DNA from: Xanthomarina sp. F2636L
GTDB lineage: Bacteria > Bacteroidota > Bacteroidia > Flavobacteriales > Flavobacteriaceae
Direction: 5' to 3'
NCBI RefSeq assembly: GCF_026410195.1
Contig: NZ_JAPMLM010000068.1
Location: 563,001 to 627,000, forward strand
DNA length: 64,000 nt
Shown here: piece after piece, positions 44,317-54,097 of the stretch
Layout: each line of letters starts with the position of its first letter
Position numbering within the stretch: the first letter of the stretch is position 1
The notes under the pieces: generated by a model
Seen by the model: only the letters and a program-made list of their open reading frames with translations
What the model was told of the DNA's origin: nothing
Database searches by the model: none
Translations under genes and position numbers: made by a program

Positions 44317-46758
44317 TTACTTTTTAATGAATTTCTTATAGACGCTTTTTCCTTTTTCTTCTAATCTTAAAATGTAAAACCCACTTTGAAGATTTGATAC
44401 ATCTAATGAGGTGTTATTCAATTTTGAGCTAAAAATTTTCTTCCCATTTAAATTAAAAATAGTAGCTACTTTATTTGAAATATCAGAAGAAGATGTGAAA
44501 TTTAAAACATTTTCTGTTGGGTTGGGATACATCACCAAATCTAAAAGAGTTTCGTCTTGAATGCTTAAAGATTGACCTTCAATAACTGTATGCAACATAT
44601 TTACAGACGGATTAGAAATGTTATCTACCACCCCAGATGGCCAATAAATTACCATATTATTGATAGTTGTTTCTGTGCCTAAACCAAAATGTACATTTAA
44701 CGAACTCATATATTCGAACCCTTCTCCACTTCTAACATCTCTAATTTGTGTGCCAGAATCTGTATGGATCTCTATTCGTGCTCCAATACCATTATAATTA
44801 CTTTGAACTCCTTGTGTACGAATCATGATATAATTATTTCCGTTTCCACCATTATTCTTGTATAAACTTCCGTTAAAGACATCTAAGAAACCATCTCCGT
44901 CGACATCCCCAATGGCACCACTTGGTGGCATATCTGTTGAAACAACAGTAAAGGAATTATCACCATTATTTAATAATATTCTTCCATTAGATAAAATATC
45001 TACATACCCATCATTATTAAAATCTCCAGGCGCATTCTCAATCCCATAAGGAGCACTACTAATATTTGCTGTTGCAGTTGCATCTGTAAATGTTCCATCT
45101 CCATTATTAATCATGTATTTGTGTGAGCCATCAGACGATGCACTTGCACCAATATAAGCATCCATATCACCATCATTATCAAAATCTGCCCAAGCCGAAG
45201 ACCACGTTTGGATTGGATCTGCCATGTTTGTTCCTTGCGCGACTTCTACAAAAACTCCATTTCCATCGTTTCTCCATAATTCGTTTATTTTATGAGTCAC
45301 GTTTCCTCCACGACATTTAGCAATAAATAAATCTGGGTCTCTATCGTTATCGTAATCTACCCAAACAGTACCATAATTCCCTCCATTAGGGTGTACACCT
45401 ATTCCATTTGGCAACTCTGAAGAGGGTCCTTGATAAAACGTTAAATCTGCACTTGGAGTGCCATCATTTATAAAATAAACATTTGGTTGTACATCGTGAC
45501 AAACAAAAGCATCTAAATCGCCATCGTTATCTATATCCACAAAATTAGACCGTTGTGAAAACACATAAGACGACGTATTAAAGGAGTTTGAATACGCTGT
45601 ACCATCATTATTTGCCTTAAGAAATGAAACCCCATATCCTGATGCGTATAACAGATCGTTAAAACCATTTCCATCTAAATCTCCAGCAGCAATACTCCAA
45701 CCTGGTCCATAATCTGTTGGAGCTGGATAATTTGTTAAAGCAAAACCACCAGACACTTGATGATTGATATTAATGCTAGATGAGGTGGCTGCAATTAAGT
45801 CGTCCAAGCCATCATTGTTCATATCGACTACAGCGTAGCTAGTCCCACTCATAGAAAAAGTATTATCTCTAATAAAAACAAAATCACCTGGATTTGGTGG
45901 TGCCTCGTTGGTTGTAAAATTTATAGAAGCCCATTCGCTATAACCATCCGATAGACAATTAGCTCTAACATAAGCCTTATAATTTGTATCGGGAGTTAAA
46001 CCAGTTACTGGATAAGGATTATTTGTACTAGTTGCAGTTCCTGAAGTTGGAGCAGCAGAACCAGCAAGCTGAACTACTATTTGCCATGCTGTTTCATTGT
46101 CTCCTGCTTGCCAACTAATATTTGCTGAGTTATGTGTTATTCCGGCAACACTTATATTTGAAACAACTAAACAAGCTGGAGGAATTGTGGATGTTATGGT
46201 AGGTGATGCAAAACACATACCCCAACCATATGAACCATTATCGTTATAATGAATTCTATATCTAAATCCTGATAATTGTGTGCTAGAAAAAGATGCAATA
46301 TTTAATTCTATACTATTAAAAGCATTGAAGTTTCCAGAGCAGAAATCATATGTAGGAGGACTTATTGTATCATCTTCATAAGGCGAACCCCAATCTACCC
46401 AAGCATTTGCATCTGCATCCCAATACTGTAGTGTAATGGATTCATTTTGATAGACGTTTAAGATGTAATTAGAGTTAACTGTTAATACAGTTTCTCCAGC
46501 ATTATATGCACTTGTTAAATTAATTGTTGGTGATTGTGCGGCCACATTATTTACAGAGGCACTACCACCTTCATCATCATCAAAAGAAAACGTTGAAGAA
46601 TCTGTAGTTGGATTACCTGTAAAGACTAAGGGGTCTGTTTCAAAAGAACCAGATAGAGTCCAACTTGAATTAGGCCAATTAGCTGGCTGATTTAAAACTT
46701 GTGCTATCGAGTAAAAGCTACTAAATAGTAAAGCAAATAATAAAATAATTTTTTTCAT
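44317..46758 (-). CDS. T9SS-secreted FG-GAP/VCBS protein with FnIII and ASPIC/UnbV domains
   Basis: An 813-residue secreted protein: signal peptide (1-19), an N-terminal beta-sandwich domain (20-190), a fibronectin type III domain (about 195-285), a series of FG-GAP/VCBS repeats with calcium-type D-x-D-x-D-G loops (e.g. DMNNDGLDDL, DVDGDGFLDVF), an ASPIC/UnbV domain (about 645-720, SGEGFEYMSSLNVHFGLG), and a C-terminal type A T9SS sorting domain (MYPNPTENVLNF to YKKFIKK). The protein should be exported by the type IX system and anchored or released at the cell surface. It begins 12 bases after the dihaem cytochrome gene. Confidence 0.9.
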   Translation of the reverse strand: MKKIILLFALLFSSFYSIAQVLNQPANWPNSSWTLSGSFETDPLVFTGNPTTDSSTFSFDDDEGGSASVNNVAAQSPTINLTSAYNAGETVLTVNSNYILNVYQNESITLQYWDADANAWVDWGSPYEDDTISPPTYDFCSGNFNAFNSIELNIASFSSTQLSGFRYRIHYNDNGSYGWGMCFASPTITSTIPPACLVVSNISVAGITHNSANISWQAGDNETAWQIVVQLAGSAAPTSGTATSTNNPYPVTGLTPDTNYKAYVRANCLSDGYSEWASINFTTNEAPPNPGDFVFIRDNTFSMSGTSYAVVDMNNDGLDDLIAATSSSININHQVSGGFALTNYPAPTDYGPGWSIAAGDLDGNGFNDLLYASGYGVSFLKANNDGTAYSNSFNTSSYVFSQRSNFVDIDNDGDLDAFVCHDVQPNVYFINDGTPSADLTFYQGPSSELPNGIGVHPNGGNYGTVWVDYDNDRDPDLFIAKCRGGNVTHKINELWRNDGNGVFVEVAQGTNMADPIQTWSSAWADFDNDGDMDAYIGASASSDGSHKYMINNGDGTFTDATATANISSAPYGIENAPGDFNNDGYVDILSNGRILLNNGDNSFTVVSTDMPPSGAIGDVDGDGFLDVFNGSLYKNNGGNGNNYIMIRTQGVQSNYNGIGARIEIHTDSGTQIRDVRSGEGFEYMSSLNVHFGLGTETTINNMVIYWPSGVVDNISNPSVNMLHTVIEGQSLSIQDETLLDLVMYPNPTENVLNFTSSSDISNKVATIFNLNGKKIFSSKLNNTSLDVSNLQSGFYILRLEEKGKSVYKKFIKK

Positions 46759-46770
46759 GATTTTAGGTGT

Positions 46771-47865
46771 TTAATTGCATGGAGTTGTTAAGGAGTTTAT
46801 CCACTCTCGAATGAGTTGAACACCTTCTTCATGTTTTAGTGTTCTTCCTAATAGTGGCATTCTTTCCGATTCTATAACCGAATTCATTCTATAATATAAA
46901 ACAGATCTATCGTGAGATCCTGGATTAACAATATGCGTTAATCCTGAGTCTGGTATTTCTGTGTCTGGCTCTACACAAATTCCTAAATTAATAGGATTGG
47001 AAGAAGATTCAAAATCAAATCTAACAGGTCTATACGCACAATGCGCTTCTTCTGAATGACAATGAGCACAATTAATATCGAAATAGGATCTTGCTCGTAA
47101 TTCTAAAGACTGTGTGGTATCATCCCAACTTGGTAAAGTTACAATATCACTAGGATAAGAAGCGTCTAAATAACCCATTTCAGCCCATTTCTGTAATTGG
47201 TTTTTAGTTTCACCTCCATAATTAAAAAGGGTATTTATATTTCTAGGTTTAGGTCCAATTGGAATGGAAACATCTCCCGACTTATGGCAAGTATGACATT
47301 CTGCACCAGAAGGCACTCTAAAATTTACGCTATTAATCGTACTATTTTCATCCCATTGCACAAAAACATCTCTCCCGTTTAAATCGAAATTTGCTTCATT
47401 CTGACCTTCATTCCAAATATATTCAGCAAAAATCCAACCTTCAGCTTTTTTAATCATTAATCGGGTTTCTATAATTTTGGTTTTATAATCCGGAAGCACA
47501 TTTTCGTAATAAAAATTCTTTATTAAAATGGTACCTATAGGGAAGTTAAAAATAGAACTATCATTAACATAACTTGCACTTACATTATCTGGCATCCAAA
47601 TAAATCGCTTTTTATGTGCATAATCTGAAAAAAGAGGAGAACTAAGCTCAAATGGCAAAACGCCAAAAACAGGCTTTAAGTTTTTGATATCTCCATCAAA
47701 AAAATTGTATTCTGAAAGTGTCTGATAAGGAACCTCATCTATATTAAAATTAACTGGAGATATTTGCTCTGGCTCAGGGTTTGAGATATAATCATCATCT
47801 GATGCACAAGAAAAAAATCCAAAGCATATTAAAATTAAAAAGTAGGGAAAGTAGATTTTAATCAT
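46771..47865 (-). CDS. SO2930-type dihaem c-type cytochrome lipoprotein
   Basis: A 364-residue lipoprotein: lipobox FGFFSC with C20, then ASDDD, an acidic export signal. Two haem-c sites are present, CHTCH at 190-194 and CAHCH at 266-270. The conserved frame (YNFFDGDIKNLKPVFGVLPFELSSPLFSDYAHKKRFIWMP, GTILIKNFYY) is that of the SO2930 family. Electron partners are unknown. It heads a two-gene unit with the T9SS protein, suggesting a surface redox role. Confidence 0.85.
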   Translation of the reverse strand: MIKIYFPYFLILICFGFFSCASDDDYISNPEPEQISPVNFNIDEVPYQTLSEYNFFDGDIKNLKPVFGVLPFELSSPLFSDYAHKKRFIWMPDNVSASYVNDSSIFNFPIGTILIKNFYYENVLPDYKTKIIETRLMIKKAEGWIFAEYIWNEGQNEANFDLNGRDVFVQWDENSTINSVNFRVPSGAECHTCHKSGDVSIPIGPKPRNINTLFNYGGETKNQLQKWAEMGYLDASYPSDIVTLPSWDDTTQSLELRARSYFDINCAHCHSEEAHCAYRPVRFDFESSSNPINLGICVEPDTEIPDSGLTHIVNPGSHDRSVLYYRMNSVIESERMPLLGRTLKHEEGVQLIREWINSLTTPCN

Positions 47866-47977
47866 TTATTATTAAAATAGCTATAAATGTAGTTATTTAA
47901 TAACTATTTTACAATAAATACCGAATAAGCATAATAAATTACTTAAAAACAAATATTTATCTTAATTAATTATTTAG

Positions 47978-48967
47978 TTAAGCAAGTTTGTTTTTCACTA
48001 AATATTCTGCTATCTGAATGGTGTTTGTAGCGGCTCCTTTTCTTAAATTATCACTCACTATCCACAAATTTAAAGTGTTTGGTTGCGACTCGTCTCTACG
48101 GATTCTTCCCACAAATACATCGTCTTTTCCATGTGCATAAATGGGCATTGGATAAGTATTTACCTCCACATTATCTTGCACTGTAATTCCGGGAGTGTTA
48201 TTTAAAAGAATACGAATATCTGTGACTTCAAAATTATTTTGAAACTGCACATTTACAGCCTCGCTATGTCCTCCAGAAGTTGGAATACGTACAGCAGTTG
48301 CTGTAACAGCTATGGTTCTATCGTCAAGAATTTTTTGAGTTTCCTGCACCAATTTCATTTCCTCTTTGGTATATCCATTTTCTAAAAACACATCGCAATG
48401 TGGCAAAGCATTTTTATGAATTGGGTACGGATACGCCATTTCTCCTTTTACTCCAGCCAATTCGTTTTCTAATTGCTTAATAGCTTTTACACCAGTTCCA
48501 GAAATAGATTGGTAGGTAGAAACTACAATACGTTTAATTTTATACTTTTTATGAAGGGGTGCCAAAGCCATCACCATTTGTATTGTCGAACAGTTTGGAC
48601 TTGCAATAATTTTATCTTCTTTTGTAAGTACATTGGCATTAATTTCTGGGACAATTAGTTTTTTGCTTAAATCCATTCGCCATGCTGATGAATTATCAAT
48701 AACAGTTGTACCAACTTCTGCAAATTTTGGAGCCCATTCTAAAGAGGTTTCTCCTCCAGCAGAAAACAACGCTATATCTGGCTGCATTCTTAAAGCTGTA
48801 TCTAAAGAAACCACAGGGTAATCTATATTTTTAAACGAGATTAATTTCCCAACAGATTTTTCTGAAGCTACTGGAATTAATTGCGTAATGGGAAATCGAC
48901 GCTCTTCTAGAACTTTTAACATAACCTCTCCAACCATTCCTGTTACCCCTACTATTGCTACTTTCAT
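47978..48967 (-). CDS. asd: Aspartate-semialdehyde dehydrogenase
   Basis: Reduces aspartyl phosphate to aspartate semialdehyde in the lysine/threonine/methionine/diaminopimelate pathway. The protein has 329 residues. Landmarks are the Rossmann GVTGMVGEVML, active-site C126 in SPNCSTIQMV and H234 in SGGHSEAV. It is preceded by a good promoter candidate and the mscL terminator, so it is likely monocistronic. Confidence 0.94.
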   Translation of the reverse strand: MKVAIVGVTGMVGEVMLKVLEERRFPITQLIPVASEKSVGKLISFKNIDYPVVSLDTALRMQPDIALFSAGGETSLEWAPKFAEVGTTVIDNSSAWRMDLSKKLIVPEINANVLTKEDKIIASPNCSTIQMVMALAPLHKKYKIKRIVVSTYQSISGTGVKAIKQLENELAGVKGEMAYPYPIHKNALPHCDVFLENGYTKEEMKLVQETQKILDDRTIAVTATAVRIPTSGGHSEAVNVQFQNNFEVTDIRILLNNTPGITVQDNVEVNTYPMPIYAHGKDDVFVGRIRRDESQPNTLNLWIVSDNLRKGAATNTIQIAEYLVKNKLA

Positions 48968-48985
48968 GACTTAAATAATTTATAG

Positions 48986-49018
48986 CAAATTTATAAATTA
49001 ATTTAGGGCATCTTTCAA
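48986..49018 (-). promoter_or_regulatory. Candidate promoter of asd
   Basis: On the minus strand TTG (49016-49018) is followed after 22 bases by TAAATTTG (48986-48993), which matches the Bacteroidota -33/-7 pattern in sequence and spacing. The -7 box is 18 bases before the asd ATG. Confidence 0.6.
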
Positions 49019-49030
49019 AAAATAACATAA

Positions 49031-49058
49031 AAAAACAGCTCCATAAAATGAAGCTGTT
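49031..49058 (-). terminator. Rho-independent terminator of mscL
   Basis: AACAGCT and AGCTGTT arms, extended by CAT/ATG around a 3-base loop with one mismatch, followed by seven T on the minus strand, 22 bases after the mscL stop. Confidence 0.82.
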
Positions 49059-49079
49059 CTCAATTAAACTCTAAATAAT

Positions 49080-49484
49080 TTATTGTTTTTTCAAGGCGTC
49101 TCTAATTTCTATTAAAAGATCATTGTCTGATGGTCCTTTTGGCGCTTCTGGAGCAGGCTCTTCTTTCTTCTTCATTCTGTTAACAGCTTTTACAACCATA
49201 AACATCACAAAGGCTACAATAATAAAATCGATAACATTAGTAAAAAACGTTCCGTATTCTAAATAAACTTCTCCAACCATTTCGCCAGCATCATTTAATG
49301 TTCCATCTTGTAATTTATATCGTAAATCTTTGAAATCTGCATTGAATATTAATCCAATTAAAGGAGAAACAATTCCTCCAGTAAAAGCTGTAACCACCTC
49401 TTTAAAGGCAGCACCCATTACAAAACCTACGGCAATATCTACCAAATTGCCTTTCATGGCAAATTCCTTAAATTCTTTTAACAT
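49080..49484 (-). CDS. mscL: Large-conductance mechanosensitive channel
   Basis: A 134-residue inner-membrane channel that opens under osmotic downshock. The N-terminal FKEFAMKGNLVDIAVGFVMGAAFKEVV is the canonical pore helix. TM2 (about 82-103) and the charged C-terminal helix bundle (ending LLIEIRDALKKQ) follow. Homopentamer in the family. Confidence 0.95.
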   Translation of the reverse strand: MLKEFKEFAMKGNLVDIAVGFVMGAAFKEVVTAFTGGIVSPLIGLIFNADFKDLRYKLQDGTLNDAGEMVGEVYLEYGTFFTNVIDFIIVAFVMFMVVKAVNRMKKKEEPAPEAPKGPSDNDLLIEIRDALKKQ

Positions 49485-49544
49485 AATTAGTGTTTTAATT
49501 GTTAGTATAAATACGAATTTAAATAAAAAAACCTAAAGTGGCCA

Positions 49545-50651
49545 TTATTTAATTATTAATCGTTTGATACGCTGTGAAATGGCTGTAATAATTTCGTAAG
49601 AAATACTATTTACACGTTCGGCAAATTTAGATGCTGTAGGCTGTTTCCCAAAGATAATTACTTCGTCTCCTTCTTTACATTCAATGTCTGTAACGTCAAC
49701 CATAATCATATCCATACAGACGTTTCCTACAATATAAGCCGGTTTATTATGGATGGTTACAAAGCCTTTTCCATTTCCGTATTGTCTGCCAATACCATCG
49801 GCATGCCCAATTGGAATAGTTGCTGTACGAATTAATTTATCACTTTTAAAAGCTCTATTATATCCTACTGTTTCTCCTTTTTCAATAGTGTGAATTTGAG
49901 AAATAACCGATTTTAAAGTAGCAATAGGTGTAAAATGAACATCTTCTTTTGCTGAATTTCCAAAACCATAAAGTCCAATCCCGCTTCTAACCATATCTAA
50001 ATGAGCTTCAGGATAATTTAATATCCCCGAAGTATTACAAAGGTGAAGCATCGGTTTATAACCAACCACTTTAATAAATTTATTTGAAATAGACTTAAAA
50101 GCTTGAATTTGATTTAAGGTGAATTCTTTCTCGTTTAAATCTTCACTAGCGGCTAAATGAGAGAAAATTGATGTAACTTTTACTGAAGAATTTGTTAGCA
50201 ACCTACCATGTATGTTTTCAATATCTGCTTCATCAAAACCCAATCTATTTAAGCCTGTATTAAACTTAATATGAATGGGATAGTTTTCTTGCTTTTCTTT
50301 TTTAGCAACTTCAAGAAAACTATTCAAACTTTTAAAATTATATAAGCTAGGTTCTAGACAGCGCTCTATAATAGTTAAATAATTTACAGGTTGCGGATGC
50401 AAAACCAGGATGGGCTTTGTAACTCCAAAATCTCTTAATGCAACACCCTCGTTAGTATAGGCAACGGCAAAATAATCTATCTCTAAACTTTCTAAGTAGG
50501 CAGCAACTTCCTGGGACTCGCTCCCATAAGCGTAAGCTTTAACAACGGCCATTAATTTAGCTCCGTTGGTAATTCTAGATTTTAAGTATTTGTAATTGTT
50601 TTGAAGTGCTTTTAAATCTATTTCAAGGACTGTTTCTTGCGTATTGGACAT
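49545..50651 (-). CDS. alr: Alanine racemase
   Basis: PLP enzyme that makes D-alanine for peptidoglycan. From ATG 50651 the protein is 368 residues. K38 in AVVKAYAYGS is the Schiff-base lysine. RSGIGLYGF, the catalytic tyrosine region GYNRAF and CMDMIMVDVT are in place. The longer frame to 50690 runs into tdk and was dropped. It is one base downstream of the tdk stop and so co-transcribed with it. Confidence 0.94.
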   Translation of the reverse strand: MSNTQETVLEIDLKALQNNYKYLKSRITNGAKLMAVVKAYAYGSESQEVAAYLESLEIDYFAVAYTNEGVALRDFGVTKPILVLHPQPVNYLTIIERCLEPSLYNFKSLNSFLEVAKKEKQENYPIHIKFNTGLNRLGFDEADIENIHGRLLTNSSVKVTSIFSHLAASEDLNEKEFTLNQIQAFKSISNKFIKVVGYKPMLHLCNTSGILNYPEAHLDMVRSGIGLYGFGNSAKEDVHFTPIATLKSVISQIHTIEKGETVGYNRAFKSDKLIRTATIPIGHADGIGRQYGNGKGFVTIHNKPAYIVGNVCMDMIMVDVTDIECKEGDEVIIFGKQPTASKFAERVNSISYEIITAISQRIKRLIIK

Positions 50652-50652
50652 G

Positions 50653-51291
50653 CTATTTATCAGATTTAGGAGAAATTTCTTCAACATCATTCACCTTCAT
50701 ATTCCTCACCTTATCTCGAGTCATAGCTTTAAAATAAGCGGCGCGACTTAAAGGCTCGTATTCGTCTACTTCTCCAAGTAAAACTAAATTATCATTTTTA
50801 GATAGTCTATAACTGTATTGAGCTAGATTTCCAGTTCTGGTGCAAATGGCGTGAACTTTAGTAACATATTCTGCTGTTGCCATTAGGTTTGGCATAGGCC
50901 CAAAAGGATTTCCTTTAAAATCCATATCCAAGCCAGCTACAATAACACGAACACCTTTGTTTGCCAAATCGTTACATACGCGAACAATTTCATCATCAAA
51001 AAACTGGGCTTCGTCAATACCAACCACGTCGCAACCATCTGCCAGGATTGGAATGTTGGCTGCAGCTGGAACCGGAGTGGAACGGATTTCGTTAGCATCG
51101 TGAGAGACCACCATGTCTTCGTCGTAACGCACATCGACTGCAGGTTTAAAAATCTCTACTTTTTGTCTGGCAAACTGAGCACGTTTAAGTCTACGAATCA
51201 ATTCTTCCGTCTTTCCAGAGAACATGGAACCACAGATTACTTCAATCCAACCAAATTGTTCTTTATGATTTACTGTATTTTCGAGAAACAT
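50653..51291 (-). CDS. tdk: Thymidine kinase (type II)
   Basis: Phosphorylates thymidine in nucleoside salvage. 212 residues with P-loop GSMFSGKT at 21-28, the catalytic DEAQFF segment, the lasso-type YSYRLSKND region and VGIDEAQ. Tetrameric TK1-type. The first gene of a tdk-alr pair. Confidence 0.93.
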   Translation of the reverse strand: MFLENTVNHKEQFGWIEVICGSMFSGKTEELIRRLKRAQFARQKVEIFKPAVDVRYDEDMVVSHDANEIRSTPVPAAANIPILADGCDVVGIDEAQFFDDEIVRVCNDLANKGVRVIVAGLDMDFKGNPFGPMPNLMATAEYVTKVHAICTRTGNLAQYSYRLSKNDNLVLLGEVDEYEPLSRAAYFKAMTRDKVRNMKVNDVEEISPKSDK

Positions 51292-51394
51292 TTTGTAATT
51301 TTAACACTAAAACAAAGCGATATTTCGTTTTGTATAAAGGTGGCGTAAATTTATTAAAAATCAAACCCATAAAATAGATTAAATTTTAAAAGTT

Positions 51395-52129
51395 ATGAAG
51401 AAGAAACTTGAAGCCGAATTAATGAGCATTGCTCACAGAATTCTGAAGTTAAAAGGCAAGGATAATATTGATAAAATGCACAAAGAAGTGGCAGCACTTT
51501 ATGAGAAATTAACCGTTTTAAAATTTGCTAAAGAAAATCTTAACAACGATTTACCAACCATAGGAAGTGACTCCTCTTTTTTTGGAATGCTAGATGTTGC
51601 ATTTAATAATAAAGTGAGTGATAATATAGAGTTTGAAGATAAAACTTATGTCAATTTAGACGAGAGAGACCATGATGATATTATGGAACCTGCCATTGAA
51701 AAGATAAAAGATATGGTGGCACAAATGCCTCTAGAAGCAGAACATATAGATGCTATTTTCGAAAAAACATTACCTAAAAAACAATACCATAAAAACGATT
51801 TTGAAGAAATAACTGCAGGGTTTGACGAAATTCCTGAATTTGAACCCATCAGTAACAAAAAAGACGACTCTAAAAAATCTTTAAATGATAAACTTAAAAG
51901 TGGAGGTTTACATATTGGGTTAAATGATAAATTAGCTTTTATAAAACACCTATTTAATGGTGAAGCATCTGATTATGACAGAGTTCTTTCACAAATTAAT
52001 ACTACAAGCACTTTTGAAGAAGCTGAAAATCTAATTCAAAATGTGGTAAAACCAGATTATAATAACTGGAAAGATAAAGAAGAATTTGAAATGCGTTTTA
52101 TGGGAATTCTTGAAAGTAAATTTCATTAA
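51395..52129 (+). CDS. Conserved hypothetical protein upstream of rsmI
   Basis: A 244-residue soluble protein with a helical N-terminus (LKLKGKDNIDKMHKEVAALYEKLTVLKFAKENL) and a helical C-terminal half (NDKLAFIKHLFNGEASDYDRVLSQINTTSTFEEAENLIQNVVKPDYNNW). I recognise it as a conserved flavobacterial protein without a named function. Its stop overlaps the rsmI start by one base (TAATG), so translation is coupled. This supports a real protein. Confidence 0.8.
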   Translation: MKKKLEAELMSIAHRILKLKGKDNIDKMHKEVAALYEKLTVLKFAKENLNNDLPTIGSDSSFFGMLDVAFNNKVSDNIEFEDKTYVNLDERDHDDIMEPAIEKIKDMVAQMPLEAEHIDAIFEKTLPKKQYHKNDFEEITAGFDEIPEFEPISNKKDDSKKSLNDKLKSGGLHIGLNDKLAFIKHLFNGEASDYDRVLSQINTTSTFEEAENLIQNVVKPDYNNWKDKEEFEMRFMGILESKFH

Positions 52130-52809
52130 TGAGTAAGCTTTATATTGTACCAACTCCTATTGGAAACTTGAAAGACATTACTTTTAGAGCTGTTGATGTT
52201 TTAAAAGAAGTCGATTTAATTTTAGCCGAAGACACGCGTACTTCAGGAAAACTATTAAAACATTTTGGGATTTCAACCCATTCACAATCGCATCATATGC
52301 ATAACGAGCATAAAACGGTTGAAGGGTTAATCAATAAATTAAAAAGTGGTGTAAGCATGGCTTTAATTAGTGATGCTGGAACGCCAGCTATTTCGGATCC
52401 TGGCTTTTTACTGACTCGTGCTTGTATTGAAAACAATATTGAAGTGGATTGCCTTCCAGGAGCTACTGCTTTTGTTCCAGCATTAGTAAATTCTGGTTTA
52501 CCAAACGATAAATTTGTGTTCGAAGGCTTTTTGCCAGTTAAAAAAGGGCGTCAAACCAGACTTTTACTTTTAGCTGAAGAAACTAGAACCATTATTTTTT
52601 ACGAAAGTCCGCATAAGCTGATTAAAACCCTGACCCATTTTTGTGAATACTTTGGAAAAGACAGACCTGTTTCCGTCTCTCGAGAATTAACGAAACTCTA
52701 CGAAGAGACCGTTCGAGGTACTGCTAAAGAAGTACTTGAGCATTATACTAACAAGCCTCCAAAAGGAGAAATTGTGATTGTTGTTGGAGGAAAGCCTTTA
52801 AAAGGCTAA
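52129..52809 (+). CDS. rsmI: 16S rRNA (cytidine1402-2'-O)-methyltransferase
   Basis: SAM-dependent methylase of the 30S decoding site. 226 residues. LYIVPTPIGNLKDITFRAVDVLKEVDLILAEDTRTS at the start, ISDAGTPAISDPG (SAM site), PSPF-like YESPHKL and VSRELTKLYEETVRGT are all present. It is coupled to the hypothetical gene before it. Confidence 0.95.
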   Translation: MSKLYIVPTPIGNLKDITFRAVDVLKEVDLILAEDTRTSGKLLKHFGISTHSQSHHMHNEHKTVEGLINKLKSGVSMALISDAGTPAISDPGFLLTRACIENNIEVDCLPGATAFVPALVNSGLPNDKFVFEGFLPVKKGRQTRLLLLAEETRTIIFYESPHKLIKTLTHFCEYFGKDRPVSVSRELTKLYEETVRGTAKEVLEHYTNKPPKGEIVIVVGGKPLKG

Positions 52810-52910
52810 TTAATTTTATCTCTCTGAGCGAGTTTGTACTGAATACATTCTAAGTGAAGTATTTTTCCAAAAGATTCTTTATTACGTTTGAAATAACATA
52901 ATTCGAATTG

Positions 52911-53483
52911 ATGAAAGACCTATTACATAATGTCAGACAATGCACCATTTGCAAAGATTATTTACCTCTTGGTCCACGACCTATAGTCTCCGCTCATGCT
53001 GATTCCAAAATCATTATTATTGGTCAAGCTCCAGGGTTAAAGGTTCATAAAACCGGGATTCCTTGGGATGATCCTAGCGGAAAACAGTTAAGAAAATGGC
53101 TTAATATAACTGATGAAGTTTTTTACAACGAAAGTAAAATAGCTTTAGTTCCAATGGGATTCTGCTATCCCGGAAAAGGAAAATCTGGCGATCTACCGCC
53201 AAGACCAGAATGTGCACCTCAATGGCATAGACAATTATTGGATAAAATGCCAAATGTGGAATTGATTATTTTAATTGGTATGTATGCTCAAAAATATTAT
53301 TTAAAAGATAAAGCCAAAAGGACCTTAACCGAAACAGTCGCCGAATACAAAACCTATTTACCAACTTATTTGCCTTTACCACATCCTTCTCCACGAAATC
53401 GATTTTGGTTGTCTAAAAACCCTTGGTTTGAGAAGGAGGTTATTCCTGTATTACAGAGAAAAGTCTCCATTATTATAGAATAA
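52911..53483 (+). CDS. Uracil-DNA glycosylase superfamily protein (family 4/5-like, Fe-S)
   Basis: A 191-residue protein (190 from ATG 52911). The motif GQAPGLKVHKTGIPWDDPSGKQL is the UDG superfamily A site, and HPSPRN near the end is the second active-site loop. Cysteines C11, C14, C85 and C101 have the spacing of the 4Fe-4S cluster in thermophilic family 4 UDGs. It removes deaminated bases from DNA in related enzymes. TACGTTTG at 52883-52890 is a candidate -7 box. A TTG codon directly before the ATG is not needed as a start. Confidence 0.85.
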   Translation: MKDLLHNVRQCTICKDYLPLGPRPIVSAHADSKIIIIGQAPGLKVHKTGIPWDDPSGKQLRKWLNITDEVFYNESKIALVPMGFCYPGKGKSGDLPPRPECAPQWHRQLLDKMPNVELIILIGMYAQKYYLKDKAKRTLTETVAEYKTYLPTYLPLPHPSPRNRFWLSKNPWFEKEVIPVLQRKVSIIIE

Positions 53484-53664
53484 GTATATTACAAAGAGTT
53501 AAAGTTTTTAAATTTTAGCGAGACATTTTTCCAAACTTATTAAAGTAATGATTTAGTCTACATATCCTAAATTAAATCATCTCTTCCTTAAAAGTCTTTT
53601 CAATAGTAAAGTCAATTATTTATTGGTATTTTTGAAAGTATAAGTAACTAAAAAAGTATTAAAC

Positions 53665-54093
53665 ATGGCAAACACGAATAAAGTAACCACCCATTGGAAA
53701 GGCAACATGCAATTTGAATCGGATAATCCAAACGGAAAAACGGTTTTAATGGACACATCTCCAGAAAACGGAGGACATAATTCTGGCTTAAGTCCGAAAG
53801 CCATGATGCTTTCAGCTCTAGCAGGTTGCTCTGGATTAGATGTGGTGTCTGTTTTAGATAAAATGAAAGTGAAAATTTCTGATTTCAGAATGGATACCTA
53901 TGGCGAATTAACCGATGAGCATCCAAAATATTACCACAGCGTTTCGGTAGAATATCACTTTTACGGTGAAGACCTAGATGAAAAAAAAATTAAAAAAGCC
54001 GTCGATTTATCCATCGATAAATACTGTGGCGTTATGGAAATGTTTCGCAAGTTTGCAACGGTAAATACGTCGATACATTATCATAATAAATAG
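53665..54093 (+). CDS. OsmC/Ohr-family protein
   Basis: A 142-residue protein of the OsmC (YhfA-like) type: SPENGGHNSGLSPKAMMLSALAGCSGLDVVSVLDKM carries the peroxidatic-type C55, and DKYCGVMEMF has the second cysteine C121. OsmC proteins reduce organic hydroperoxides with their cysteine pair. A TATTTTTG -7 box lies at 53627-53634. The gene is monocistronic; the preceding 180-base gap shows no other feature. Confidence 0.88.
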   Translation: MANTNKVTTHWKGNMQFESDNPNGKTVLMDTSPENGGHNSGLSPKAMMLSALAGCSGLDVVSVLDKMKVKISDFRMDTYGELTDEHPKYYHSVSVEYHFYGEDLDEKKIKKAVDLSIDKYCGVMEMFRKFATVNTSIHYHNK

Positions 54094-54097
54094 TTTC

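Noticed and set aside
44858-45320. Plus-strand His/Pro-rich and Ser/Pro-rich frames in the FG-GAP protein gene
   Set aside because: Shadows of the Asp/Gly-rich calcium-loop repeats read in reverse.
50937-51348. Frames on both strands across tdk
   Set aside because: They conflict with the P-loop and catalytic residues of thymidine kinase and have no supporting features.
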